Program-made: the position numbers and the translations under genes | Part shown: positions 1-14,280 of the stretch, piece after piece | Layout of the letters: each line of letters starts with the position of its first letter | Position numbering within the stretch: position 1 is the stretch's first letter | Notes under the pieces: generated by a model | What the model saw: only the letters and a program-made list of their open reading frames with translations | The model's database searches: none | What the model was told of the DNA's origin: nothing | Source: Chrysomallon squamiferum | Lineage: Eukaryota; Mollusca; Gastropoda; Neomphalida; Peltospiridae | Assembly (NCBI GenBank): GCA_012295275.1 | Contig: CM022670.1 | Coordinates: forward strand, 23,196,755 to 23,211,754 | DNA: 15,000 nt | Direction: 5' to 3'

Positions 1-111
1 ATTATGAATCGCTATTAAATACAGTTGTTATATTATATATAAGCTATTATAATAGCAAGAGAGTATACGACACATGCCAACACACACACAACACACAACA
101 CACACTCACAC

Positions 112-168
<57 letters not shown>

Positions 169-372
169 CTATATTTACACATATATACAGACACAATTCA
201 TTTTTGTTTCTGGAATTAAAAGAAGAGCAAAAAACCCAACAAACAAACAAAAACACAACACATACATGCATAATTATATCATATGTTGATAAAATAATAA
301 AGAAATCTCTGTTAGAATTAAAACCCCTTTTTTTTTGTAATAATTTAATAATTCATCCCTTAACATTATCAG
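1..372 (+). other. ARMH1 intron, 3' part
   Basis: This non-coding sequence leads to the acceptor at 371-372. It is dominated by the CA array at 80-167, followed by AT-rich sequence. The upstream exon that supplies the first two bases of the split codon lies outside the window. Confidence 0.7.
80..167. repeat. (AC)n microsatellite
   Basis: Imperfect CA/ACA units from about 80 lead into an uninterrupted AC run at 113-167 (55 bases). The peptides of alternating Thr-His or Cys-Val read from it are artefacts. Confidence 0.97.
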
Positions 373-5491
<5,119 letters not shown>

Positions 5492-5893
5492 ATTAACCAT
5501 TTGCTTAATCATTTTTTTTTCAACCTGCTTCTCTAATGTCATATATGTATTATTATTACCTGTGTGCATATATCTGTTTAGTCAAAGTATATAATAATTA
5601 GATGATAACTTTCTAACAGTAGAAACGCCCTGATACAAATATTTATGAGTGAGCTATAAACATATAAGCAAAACATAAATATGTTTATACTCCCAAACAT
5701 TATTTGTTGTAATAGTTTTCAATCTTTGTTAATAATAATGTATTATAAGGTGGTTGCTAGAATAATAATACAATAAGATGAAAATGTGTGAAATGTATAA
5801 TATCTGAATGTACCATCTATATAAGTTATTATAATGTTCATGTTAGATAATATGTAGATTTATAATTAATCAAATATTGTGGGAGATTTTTCA

Positions 5894-5966
5894 GATTGTC
5901 AAATAACATTTCATTAGAAACGTTGGAATTAATTTCTTTCGGATTGTCAAATAACATTTCATTAGA
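5894..5966. repeat. 25-bp direct repeat, period 48
   Basis: Two perfect 25-base copies at 5894-5918 and 5942-5966 begin GATTGTCAAATAACATTTC. They are separated by 23 bases. The repeat lies in the 3' region of ARMH1, and the duplication is probably recent since the copies are identical. Confidence 0.95.
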
Positions 5967-7917
5967 CAAAATACATTCCTGAAAATGTATATTAATTATA
6001 TATAACTGTAGTTTTATTTGTGTAGACATATTTCTTTTGTACTGTAAATCTCAGAGGTTCCTGAATCTAACTGTGTGTATCTTCCCTGTCTTGTCTGTTT
6101 AATGTATAATCAGTATACTTATAGTTATTTCTATCAGACCTTAACTTTCAAAACATTACTAACCATAAATACCTACTACCTACATAAACCTATGTATATC
6201 CAGGGTTTTAGCACTTACATATAGTAAATATTTATTTATTATTTATTTTATATTATTCCTTTGTATTGGTTATTTGTTTTACACATGCTTATTTGTTTAT
6301 AGAATTAACTGTATTAAAATTGGCTACATTTCTTTGGAATCCGTCAAAAGTAAAAAATTAAATATATATATTTATTTATTATAACATCTATGAAGGATAT
6401 ATATATTTTAAATAACATTAGTTCACAATTTTACAGAGTCTTGGCAATGTCACTTCGGCAGTGAGTATACAAATGGGTTCTTGAACTGAAAATTAGTGAG
6501 AGATAACCAAATTTGTGGCTATGGATTTTATGGACTGAAATAATTTGAACCAAACAAGCACAGTTAGACTAAAGATGCATAAAAATAAAGTGTTTCTACA
6601 AATGTGTTTGAATGACCCCAGTACAGTTTGATAATTATGACCATAAATGACTATCAAACATTTGTCTTTTCTGTGTACATAAGAAATAAAACCTATGGGC
6701 TGCTCTGTTAGGAGTAATGGATCAATTATATAACTGTTATTGTTACAACCAGACAGGAAAGCACATACCACAGCCTTTTGTAAATCATAGGTTGGGAAAA
6801 TAACAAAATGTGAGTTTGTTTATCAATTAAATGATCATGTTAGTTCTCTATCCAGTGAACTGCAGACAACTTTTACATCATTTGTAGTGGAATAAACATC
6901 CATCTTCATAATGAAAAATAAAATTCCCATGGATTACACTGAATGCATTTAATAGTGGTAAATTCTTTAATTCCTGACTTTGGTCTCTGCATCTCAGTCC
7001 TTGTAACAGTGGGAGGTTTAAAATGTACTTCTATTCAACTGCATTGAAGTTTTTTGCAGAACTTGATAACATTGACAAAAATGTTTGCACACACAGTGAT
7101 CAAGATTCAAATGCATAATTTGATACAGTCTGAATTATTTTGATAATTTAAAAATAAATAAATCAATAAAAAGAAAAGAATAAAAAATTATATTTCTGAT
7201 GTTAATGATAATGGTGATAATTAAAAATAAGTTTAGTCAGAAAAAGTAAAAAAACAAACAACCCATTAATGTTTCGGTTAATAAGATTAAAATTATTAAG
7301 ATTCATAGTCTACCATGAATACATGGTTTTCCATTTATATCACTGAAAAATTTATATTTTAACTATTCATGACTTAATTTTAAAGTTAATGATCAATGTT
7401 TACAGATACATTTCAGATAAAAGCTTTTATCCAGTTTTGGAAAGCTTTGATTTAGATGTTATTTATTTAAATAATTATATGTATTCTGTATATTTATAAT
7501 TTGTAAATCACAATATGTACACATATATCTTACTAAAACAATATTTATTCACAAAGTATTTATTTGTTATTACAACCGAGTTTAAAGCTGTTGTGGTTTG
7601 TAAATTATTCATGTATTATGGGAAGTAACTCTTTCTTGCTTAAGTAATATCTGGTGTTTTGTTGTTGTTTTTTTACAATTAAAAAAAAATTTGTTTTTTC
7701 ATTAGATAAGAAAAAAATGTTCATCTAGTCAGTATCATTACAAATGAATAAAAAGAAAAGGTTTTGATTATTATTTTTTGTAAAGTGTTTACTTTTAAAG
7801 GCAGGATTAACAGATTTATATTAGTTTTAGTTAAATACATCAACATGGAATGTGAAATTTTCACTGCACTTCAATTTTTAGTGTTTTTGTGAAATTTCAC
7901 ACCCCTTACATTTAATT

Positions 7918-7936
7918 TATATATATATATATATAT
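7918..7936. repeat. (AT)n run
   Basis: A short alternating AT tract in the ARMH1 3' region. Confidence 0.85.
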
Positions 7937-8254
7937 TGCTATCATTGTTAACAAATATAATAATTATATTTAACATTCAAAAATTTATATATTATAATTT
8001 ATACATAGTATTTTGATTTTACGTGAAAAAAATCTAAGCTTTAAATATTGTAGTGTTGTTCTAATAAAAACTGAAGAAAGAAAAATATATAAAAATTTAA
8101 TGTTGTTTTCTTTATGTTTTAATATATATTACAAAATGTTTTAATTTTGTTTTTCAGTGGTGGAAATCATAACCTGAAGGAAGAAACACAGAACATCCAA
8201 ACTTTCTCCAAAAGAAATAATTTGTACTGACATTTAACCATCCATTTATTACTA

Positions 8255-8257
<3 letters not shown>

Positions 8258-8319
<62 letters not shown>

Positions 8320-8320
8320 T
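8258..8320. repeat. (ATT)n microsatellite
   Basis: About 20 near-perfect ATT units lie within the possible last exon of ARMH1. It is one of five long ATT arrays that read ATT on the plus strand. Confidence 0.97.
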
Positions 8321-8716
8321 AAATATATGTAATGTAAAATTATTTAGAAAGTGATTAAAATAAAAATGTTTAATGTTATTTAAGAACACCAGAAACAAAT
8401 ATTTTACAATTTGTCTTTGGTTTGGCAGCTGAAAAGCTTCAAGTTTTGGTTTAATTTCACATAAATATATTTACAGGAATGTGCAGAGGGGATGTTTCTG
8501 AAGTCAGTAACTTTGTGTAAATTAAATTTTATTTTAACCTTTTTTGTTAGAAGAACACAATGTGTATCCCCAGTAGCTTCAAGTCACCAAAGCCTGGATG
8601 CCCTCTGCATAATACTTTGATATATTTTTTATATAACTTTGTTTTAAATGTTTTGCTGAAAACTTCTTTGTACAAAAACTGTGATAGAAATATTTGTGTT
8701 CTTCTTGTACTGTGAT

Positions 8717-8722
8717 ATTAAA
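8717..8722 (+). promoter_or_regulatory. Candidate polyadenylation signal (ATTAAA)
   Basis: ATTAAA lies about 35 bases before the ATT array at 8752 and just before the point where CpG density changes. A short T-rich stretch follows. Earlier AATAAA hexamers at 6584, 6685 and 6891 could also serve. Hexamers like these are common in AT-rich DNA, so this is only suggestive. Confidence 0.3.
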
Positions 8723-8750
8723 AGATGCTGTATTTTATCAATTTTGTTGC

Positions 8751-8751
<1 letters not shown>

Positions 8752-8800
<49 letters not shown>
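8752..8800. repeat. (ATT)n microsatellite at the CpG boundary
   Basis: About 16 ATT units lie just downstream of the candidate polyadenylation signal. The change from CpG-poor to CpG-normal DNA falls at or just after this array. Confidence 0.97.
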
Positions 8801-8898
8801 GGATATTTAAAAAACAATTGATGAATTCATTCATACATGTAGGTGGTGAGTTTAGATATATTTACAACTTTGTGTGTGTGTGATAATACTTCTGATAA

Positions 8899-9164
8899 AT
8901 TATTCTCAAAATCGTTGGAAGGATCTGGAACTCGGAATTCAAGGGGCAGATGCGGACCTACGTTTTTCGGTGTCAGAAGTGTTACCGGGATCAAGGTGTG
9001 AAGCCTCCAGGAGCTAAATGACTTCTAGTAATTTCATAGGACACATATTAGAAAGTATTCTGGGAAGCAGATCATTTGATATTCCTCTACATGGACAGGA
9101 CGGCAGACGATTTTACTAACACATTAATTACGCACGCCACAAACACTCACTGATCAGTAACTGA
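8899..9164 (+). pseudogene. Broken coding relic, 3CxxC zinc-finger (RTP-like) candidate
   Basis: One frame (8899-9018) reads IWNSEFKGQMRTYVFRCQKC then YRDQGVKPPGAK and stops at TGA 9019. A second frame opens at 9018 and reads MTSSNFIGHILESILGSRSF then DIPLHGQDGRRFY. It meets TAA at 9117 and continues to TGA 9162. The W-x-S, basic-x-V/M-R-x-x-V-F and C-x-x-C order resembles the 3CxxC zinc-finger family of receptor-transporting proteins. The upstream first CxxC and the downstream C-x-x-C are absent, so it looks like a decayed fragment with one frameshift and one stop. The family call is by eye. The alternative is a chance open stretch or an exon of an unseen gene. Confidence 0.35.
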
Positions 9165-9968
9165 TCTCATGAATAAGTCAATGTGTAGAAGTCACTGAAG
9201 AATTAGGCGAGTTAAGAATTCCAGGCATGAATGCAGTTCACATTCAGAGTTCACATTCCTTGTTTTAAGAGAGAGAAAAAACGTAACTATGACCTACATT
9301 TTACTTTTTTTTTCTTTTTAAATCGGGTTAAGTAATCTGCTCACGTAACAGATTTCAGTATCGTACTTTGACCCGAAACATGGTCATGGGTTCTTATTCA
9401 AGATAAACGGTGAAAAATAACTAATATATATTAAAGAAATTAGAGATAGATGATGATGATATTATTATTATTATAATAAGACGTTCATTAAATAAAACGT
9501 CAAAAATAACAAATAAAAATATAAATAAATATATAAATAAATAAATAAATAAATAAATAAAATACCATAACATTTTATTTAAAATTAAAATAATCAATAT
9601 CTATTTTATTTTTATTTTTTTTGCCCCAACGCTCGAGTTCGAGTTCAGTGCAAAAGTCTGAGCTGTTCCTGTTTTGATGGATGCGACGATATAAATGTAT
9701 TTGCATATAGATTATTCCACCTACTGAATGATTAAATGAATGCTTATCATACAAAAATAAACCATGGCGATGGTATGAATGAATGAAATGAAAAAAATGG
9801 GATAACATTTCATTTTATAAGTACATACTAATAACCCGTGTTTGAATGCAAACAAAAAATTAAACGAACCAAAGTCCACATAAAATCGCTTTGCTTTCCA
9901 TTGTTTATATTTTTAATTTTTTTAATTATTGTTTTCCCTTGTTGTATAATCTTCTTTTTCTTGTTAAC

Positions 9969-9969
<1 letters not shown>
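9165..9969. other. Intergenic region without a recognised gene
   Basis: The region holds no convincing exon. It contains a short direct repeat (AGTTCACATTC at 9235 and 9248), an (AAAT)n tract around 9515-9562, and a small CpG-bearing patch at 9630-9690. Open stretches on the minus strand at 9575-9808 have low-complexity composition and no recognisable domain. Confidence 0.6.
9515..9562. repeat. (AAAT)n microsatellite
   Basis: Near-perfect AAAT (AATA) units with a few interruptions. Confidence 0.9.
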
Positions 9970-10013
<44 letters not shown>

Positions 10014-10035
10014 TTATTATTATTATTATTATTAT
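9970..10035. repeat. (ATT)n microsatellite, interrupted once
   Basis: About 22 ATT units with one TTTT interruption near 10012-10015. The apparent Leu/Tyr-rich peptide here is an artefact of the repeat. Confidence 0.96.
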
Positions 10036-10311
10036 GGATGGGCTGAAAGTCAGTGGTCGAAATTAATTTTAATATCTACTACTGCAGAAACAGCTGACAT
10101 GCATCTTATTTATTTTATTTTATTTATTTATTTATTATTATTTTTTTAAGCAGGAAGTCTTTTCTAATAATAAAATAAGACAATAAATTAACAAACATGA
10201 AAAGTCATCTTTCTTATACTGTTGTCATATTTTTTATTAGCAAAGTCTGGAGTCGCCGTCACAATTAAATAACTTTGAAGCTTACAAGCTATTTATATTT
10301 AATCGTACGAT
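10036..10311. other. Intergenic, no gene seen
   Basis: This AT-rich stretch contains a (TTTA)n tract at about 10107-10136. Its right end is a 10-bp palindrome ATCGTACGAT (10302-10311) immediately next to the hAT-like element. I see no coding exon. Confidence 0.6.
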
Positions 10312-10823
10312 CAGGGCCAGCGCCAGACTATTTATTTTGTGTCGTAGATAAGACTATACAAATACTTCCATATTTTTATACATACAATTTTTAAAAACAT
10401 GTTTTGTAGAAAAAAAAAAATAAATAGAAAGTACAAAACTGGAAATAGCTTAATTTATTAAAAACGTTCATAAGATACCAACAGTACCAATATTAAAAGC
10501 AAAATATCCATTAATGTGGTTCTGTCCCTTTAATCCCATTATTGGGGCAAAAGTGCTTTAACTTAAAAACATATGACACTAAATGTTATTAATAAAGCAA
10601 AATAAAGAAAGTGGTTCCTTTATGAGCGTATGAATACAAATAACAGAAAAAAATCAAAAAAAAAGAAAAAAACCCAAATCGGTGTCGGGAGTGAGCAATA
10701 ACGTTTTGATAAGAAAAAAAAGAAGCAAAATTGAATTTAAAAAAAGTGTGACCCTTAAAGGTCAGTAATGCATTCCTCTCAGTTCTGCGCCCAATGTTGG
10801 ATTAATGGTTTGCTCCGGCCCTG
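10312..10823. mobile_element. hAT-like non-autonomous DNA element (512 bp, old)
   Basis: The left end is CAGGGCCAGCGCCAGAC, and the right end, reverse complemented, is CAGGGCCGGAGCAAACC. They agree at about 13 of 17 positions and match the CAGGGCC-type hAT terminus. The 8-bp flanks CGTACGAT (10304-10311) and CTTACTAG (10824-10831) agree at 5 positions, and the right copy fits nTnnnnAn. There is no transposase frame inside. Divergent ends and flanks suggest an old insertion. The termini are more convincing than the duplication. Confidence 0.65.
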
Positions 10824-11368
10824 CTTACTAGCAGATTTACAAGAAAACAACGTAGTGGGGGGGAAAACGAGTGCAATTTAATGTATTATCTGATATGAAG
10901 GTTAATTCACCCCTTTCTGCTCTTAATATCTTTTGTTGTAAATTAGCTTTTTCAACTTTGGATGCATTAAAGTGTACATTGTTTATAAGAAGTTTTCAAT
11001 TATCACGGTAGAGTCCTTCGTTGGCGTCATATAATTATCTACAGAAATGCTTAAGCTATGAACTTTGGACTTAGAAAAGTGTATCAGCGGTTGATGGCCT
11101 GTTTTAGGTTAGCAGATCAAAGGGTAAAGGTCAAGATAATTACCAAACGTAATAAGGACTTCTGTTGAAGTTACGGTCTTTCTTGAGAACATCTTTTGTT
11201 GTTGTTGTTGAAATGTCTTGACGGATTTATTAAGAAATTTATAAGGATTTTAATGTTTTCAAAAGGACAGTATAAAAATCACTACATGGATTTCAGGTGA
11301 TCATTTCCATATCACTATATAGTTATTATTATTATTATTTTAATTTAATTTTCAAATGATTTGGTAGG

Positions 11369-11371
<3 letters not shown>
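10824..11371. other. Intergenic region with candidate regulatory motifs
   Basis: There is no coding exon. The part at 11040-11170 carries two DR1-like nuclear-receptor motifs, TGAACTTTGGACT (11059-11071, reverse orientation) and AGGGTAAAGGTCA (11121-11133). AGATCAAAGG, a TCF/LEF-type match, overlaps the second. The rest is AT-rich with a short ATT run near 11325-11340. Confidence 0.5.
11059..11133. promoter_or_regulatory. Candidate enhancer: two DR1-like sites and one TCF/LEF-like site
   Basis: AGTCCAAAGTTCA (complement of 11059-11071) fits the HNF4-type DR1 half-site layout. AGGGTAAAGGTCA (11121-11133) is a second DR1. AGATCAAAGG (11114-11123) fits the TCF/LEF consensus. The cluster is identified by motif matching only, and such short motifs also occur by chance. 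Confidence 0.25.

Positions 11372-11417
<46 letters not shown>
11372..11417. repeat. (ATT)n microsatellite
   Basis: About 15 uninterrupted ATT units in the intergenic region. Confidence 0.96.
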
Positions 11418-11419
<2 letters not shown>

Positions 11420-11613
11420 TTTATATAACTTATAGTCACAGATTATTTTCCCACAGAAAAATATTATATCCAAATCTGCAAATTTTCTATTCTTTTTGTA
11501 TATTTAATTATCTCCATGTCTTTCTTCTGTTTTCAAATGATAAAACTATTTATGGGAATAATTAATTACAATTAACTTTTATTAAAAATTAAAAACAACT
11601 GTTGGCTTGGAAG

Positions 11614-11615
<2 letters not shown>

Positions 11616-11686
<71 letters not shown>
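11616..11686. repeat. (CT)n microsatellite, 71 bases
   Basis: An uninterrupted CT run, the longest perfect dinucleotide array in the window. The alternating Arg-Glu peptide on the minus strand is an artefact. Long CT/GA arrays can bind GAGA-type factors in some animals, but nothing here shows that. Confidence 0.98.
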
Positions 11687-11690
<4 letters not shown>

Positions 11691-12526
11691 TTGTAACTTG
11701 TTGTTTCTTACAATTTTACTTTTGCATATCGAGACAGCATTAAGGAATTTAATGCGAACAGATGGCGCTCTGCCCACAACATCAGGCTTGATAACCGTCA
11801 TTAACTTCTTTATTGAGTAATTTTTCACTTGTCTTTTGTTGTAAATACAATGTACGTGCCAATCGAACTGAAAATCTTTGGAAAACAAAACGCGTCTTTA
11901 ATGTCTACCACAGAAAAAAAGAAAGAAAAAAAAAAAAAAAGAATAGTGAAAGCAGTTGGCTTTTCCTTGTGTTAAGCGTGGAGTCATGCGAAGCGGAGAC
12001 CTTGGTTTCGCAGTTTGTAAAGAAATGCTGTCCATTCATAGTTCTACACAAAAGACATTAAACAACGACCTGTTTAAGCCATTAACAGAAAAATAGTCAA
12101 ATCTTTTCAATGGTCAGACCTGGCACGTTACAATGTGACAATGACCAACTGTCCCTTGCCCTCAGACGTACTCTACTGACCGGTTTCATTAACACAATGG
12201 AGAGCTCAGAGATTCCGCTACAGACATGTTTTTCCAAAACTGTCTGAGCCAAACACGTTTTCGTTTATACGTTTGTTTCATACAGTTATTCGACATTATT
12301 ATATTTGATAATAAAATCATGCAAATATGCCTTCTTAACGTCAGTCCTGCTTCTTTTGGTGTCGCCATCATGAAATATGGTGCGAAGACAGTTCTGTTGA
12401 GCAAAAAAGAAAGAAAAGAAAAGTAAAAAACATGTATGAACAAAAGCAGGCTTAATCAATAGGTTAATTTTTAAATATACTGTGTAATAATGTGTGTTAG
12501 CATAATAATATTTCAAATTAGTTCTG

Positions 12527-12527
<1 letters not shown>
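11687..12527. other. Intergenic region, CpG-containing, no recognised gene
   Basis: Several short open stretches occur on both strands (11813-12061 plus; 12189-12443 minus). None shows a domain, plausible splice sites or a clean codon pattern. An A-rich AAAG tract lies at about 11912-11945. The segment 12340-12410 is richer in GC and could be an unrecognised old repeat. Confidence 0.5.
11758..11773 (+). promoter_or_regulatory. CTCF-like core motif
   Basis: ACAGATGGCGCTCTGC contains AGATGGCGC, which fits the AGRKGGCRS core of CTCF sites. It is GC-rich against an AT-rich background and lies about 70 bases after the CT array. This is a single motif match. Confidence 0.2.

Positions 12528-12568
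<41 letters not shown>
12528..12568. repeat. (ATT)n microsatellite
   Basis: About 13 ATT units, same strand orientation as the other long ATT arrays. Confidence 0.96.
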
Positions 12569-13055
12569 GTATAACATAAAAAGGCGTTTGGTTTAATTGG
12601 AATAATTTTAAAGAAAGTCTCCTTACTTGAAATAAATGCAATCTAATATTTCTAAATTCGTTTAAAATTATAATTCTGAAAAGACTCCGTTTCTGCTTAT
12701 AAGTATAAATTTGAAATCATTATGATAAACATCTATTTTTTTTTTTTAATTTACAAATCCTTTGAAGAAACTAAAAAAAATATACAAACAAATCAAAAAC
12801 AACAAACAGTAGAAACAGATATGTCTTTGTGAACAGTGGTGCTGTGTAGGGTGTGGTCAGACATCCGTGTAATCTGACTTTCGTAATGTTTTGCAGAACG
12901 ATCCAAGTACACTAAGGCAAGTATAAATACAACAAAGCGTGGGAAAAATTATAAAAATAAATTATAAATAAATATAATAACATGCGCATGCTAATTTCAT
13001 CCAAGACCGAACATTTAAAAAAAAAAAAAAAAATAAAAATAAATAAATAAAAAAC

Positions 13056-13089
13056 AAACAACAACAACAACAATAATAATAATAATAAT
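13056..13089. repeat. (CAA)n-(TAA)n compound microsatellite
   Basis: CAA units change into AAT/TAA units. It reads AAT on the plus strand, opposite to the long ATT arrays. Confidence 0.93.
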
Positions 13090-13238
13090 CAAAACCTGAT
13101 TAAAGTGATCTCTTAATTATTATTATTTTTTTTTTATTTTTAATAACTGGTGAGCTATAATCCACGTTTCTAGTATTAAAATTCTGTTCATTAGACAGTG
13201 GGTTTCGTTTAAACAACAGCCACATAAAAGTGTGTTTC

Positions 13239-13243
<5 letters not shown>

Positions 13244-13302
<59 letters not shown>
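13244..13302. repeat. Poly(A) tract followed by (AT)n
   Basis: About 30 A run straight into about 15 AT units. The order could mark the tail of an old retroposon, but no body is recognisable upstream. Confidence 0.93.
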
Positions 13303-13304
<2 letters not shown>

Positions 13305-14280
13305 AGTTTATTAATTTACTTTTTATGGAAATAACAGCGATGCTTCCTTGTTCTTTAAGGTGAGCAATTCCCTGAATACTCACTCGCTGGAAAAAAATCA
13401 TACCTCTTATCATGTTCAGTTCTGCATTTACAGAAATTTCAAATGCCAGACATACCGTAACACTTCTGAGTGATTTCAGCTTTATTCAGATAATAACTGA
13501 ATTAGGCAGCATTTTGAGACACACACAAGCCTAGGAATGCGACATCTAGGCTTCTACTGATCGTTCAGTTAAAGTTACGTGACAGAATTGCTGACGTTTT
13601 CATCAGAATTGATTTTTATTTCTGGCCACATCTGTTTTTATTACCTTACTGTTATTCTTATCGATATCAAAGCACTTAGGCTGTGCTGGAAATCTAATTA
13701 AACATTCAACTCTTTTCTGTAGTAATAAGATTATGACATGGGGAAATTAGTTATAAATGCTGTAAAGCAAAAATTAATTTCGTTTTAGCAGGCTGAAGGT
13801 TTCACGTTGTCAAAAGTTAAAACTTGAATTAAAAATGCGGTTTATCCAAGTCATTTCATAATTTAACTTCTAATATATGTTGTTTTTCTTTAAAAACTTA
13901 CACGTACATATGTACTGACGTACTTGCATATATTTTAAAATATATATATAGATTTTGATTACAAATGCAGGTAGAACACAGAAAAATTAAATAACCAAAT
14001 GTATAATTTAAAAAAATAATAATAAAATGAAATAAAATAAAATAAAATAAATAAGAAAAAAAACACAAAAAAAAAAACACAATTATCGATAATGATTTAT
14101 CTATTCAGGGCAAAAAATTCATTGGTGTTTTTTTTAATTTCTAAATTAACACTGTGCTCGGCTGTACATGTATTATTAATAAAACTGCAGGTTACTAAAA
14201 CCTTTTAATTAGGAATCCACATCATCAGCACACTCTCTGCAGTTATTGTGTGATGAATAGATGGAACTAGCGTATTTGAG

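Larger units (their letters stand above)
5492..8157 (+). other. ARMH1: ARMH1 3' region: long 3' UTR or 3' intron
   Basis: This stretch of about 2.7 kb has no credible coding exon in frame with ARMH1. It is very AT-rich and CpG-poor. It contains a tandem 25-bp direct repeat (5894-5918 and 5942-5966), AATAAA hexamers at 6584, 6685 and 6891, a possible 24-nt exon (6437-6460), an AT run (7918-7936) and a short hairpin (7851-7901). It is either the 3' UTR of the transcript ending at the 5491 stop or an intron leading to the exon at 8158. Confidence 0.5.
8158..8745 (+). other. Possible alternative or untranslated last exon of ARMH1
   Basis: TTTTGTTTTTCAG ends at 8157 and is a good splice acceptor. 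Spliced directly from exon j it would add LVEIIT and stop at TGA 8175-8177, as an alternative C-terminus. Spliced downstream of exon k it would be purely 3' UTR. It contains the long ATT array at 8258-8320 and ends near an ATTAAA. It stays on the CpG-poor side of the boundary, which suggests it belongs to the transcribed unit. No conserved coding sequence supports it. Confidence 0.35.
12569..14280. other. Intergenic region, no gene seen
   Basis: This is AT-rich DNA with many low-complexity tracts: poly(A) at 13018-13033, a CAA/TAA array at 13056-13089, poly(A) followed by (AT)n at 13244-13302, and an AAAT/AAAAT tract near 14020-14055. A short patch ATGCGCATGCTAAT (12981-12994) mixes an NRF1-like and an octamer-like motif. 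No exon with convincing splice sites was found. Confidence 0.55.

Noticed and set aside
47-289. Open frames of alternating Cys/Val or Thr/His on both strands
   Set aside because: They are translations of the CA/TG microsatellite and have no independent coding content.
9630-9690. GTTCGAGTTC resembling a tRNA B box, as in tRNA-derived SINEs
   Set aside because: No matching A box lies at the right distance, no cloverleaf can be drawn, and no SINE tail follows.
9838-10149. Leu- and Tyr-rich open frame that looks like a membrane protein
   Set aside because: The hydrophobic stretch is the ATT array read in frame. There is no plausible start context, splice sites or conserved flank.
11589-11888. 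Minus-strand open frame with a long Arg-Glu repeat
   Set aside because: The repeat is the CT microsatellite. The rest of the frame has no recognisable domain.
12189-12516. Three overlapping open frames around a less AT-rich patch
   Set aside because: Both strands are open, none shows a family motif, and no consistent splice sites bound them. An old repeat or regulatory patch is as likely.
13018-13302. Poly(A) tracts as possible retroposon tails
   Set aside because: No recognisable element body or target duplication was found next to them.
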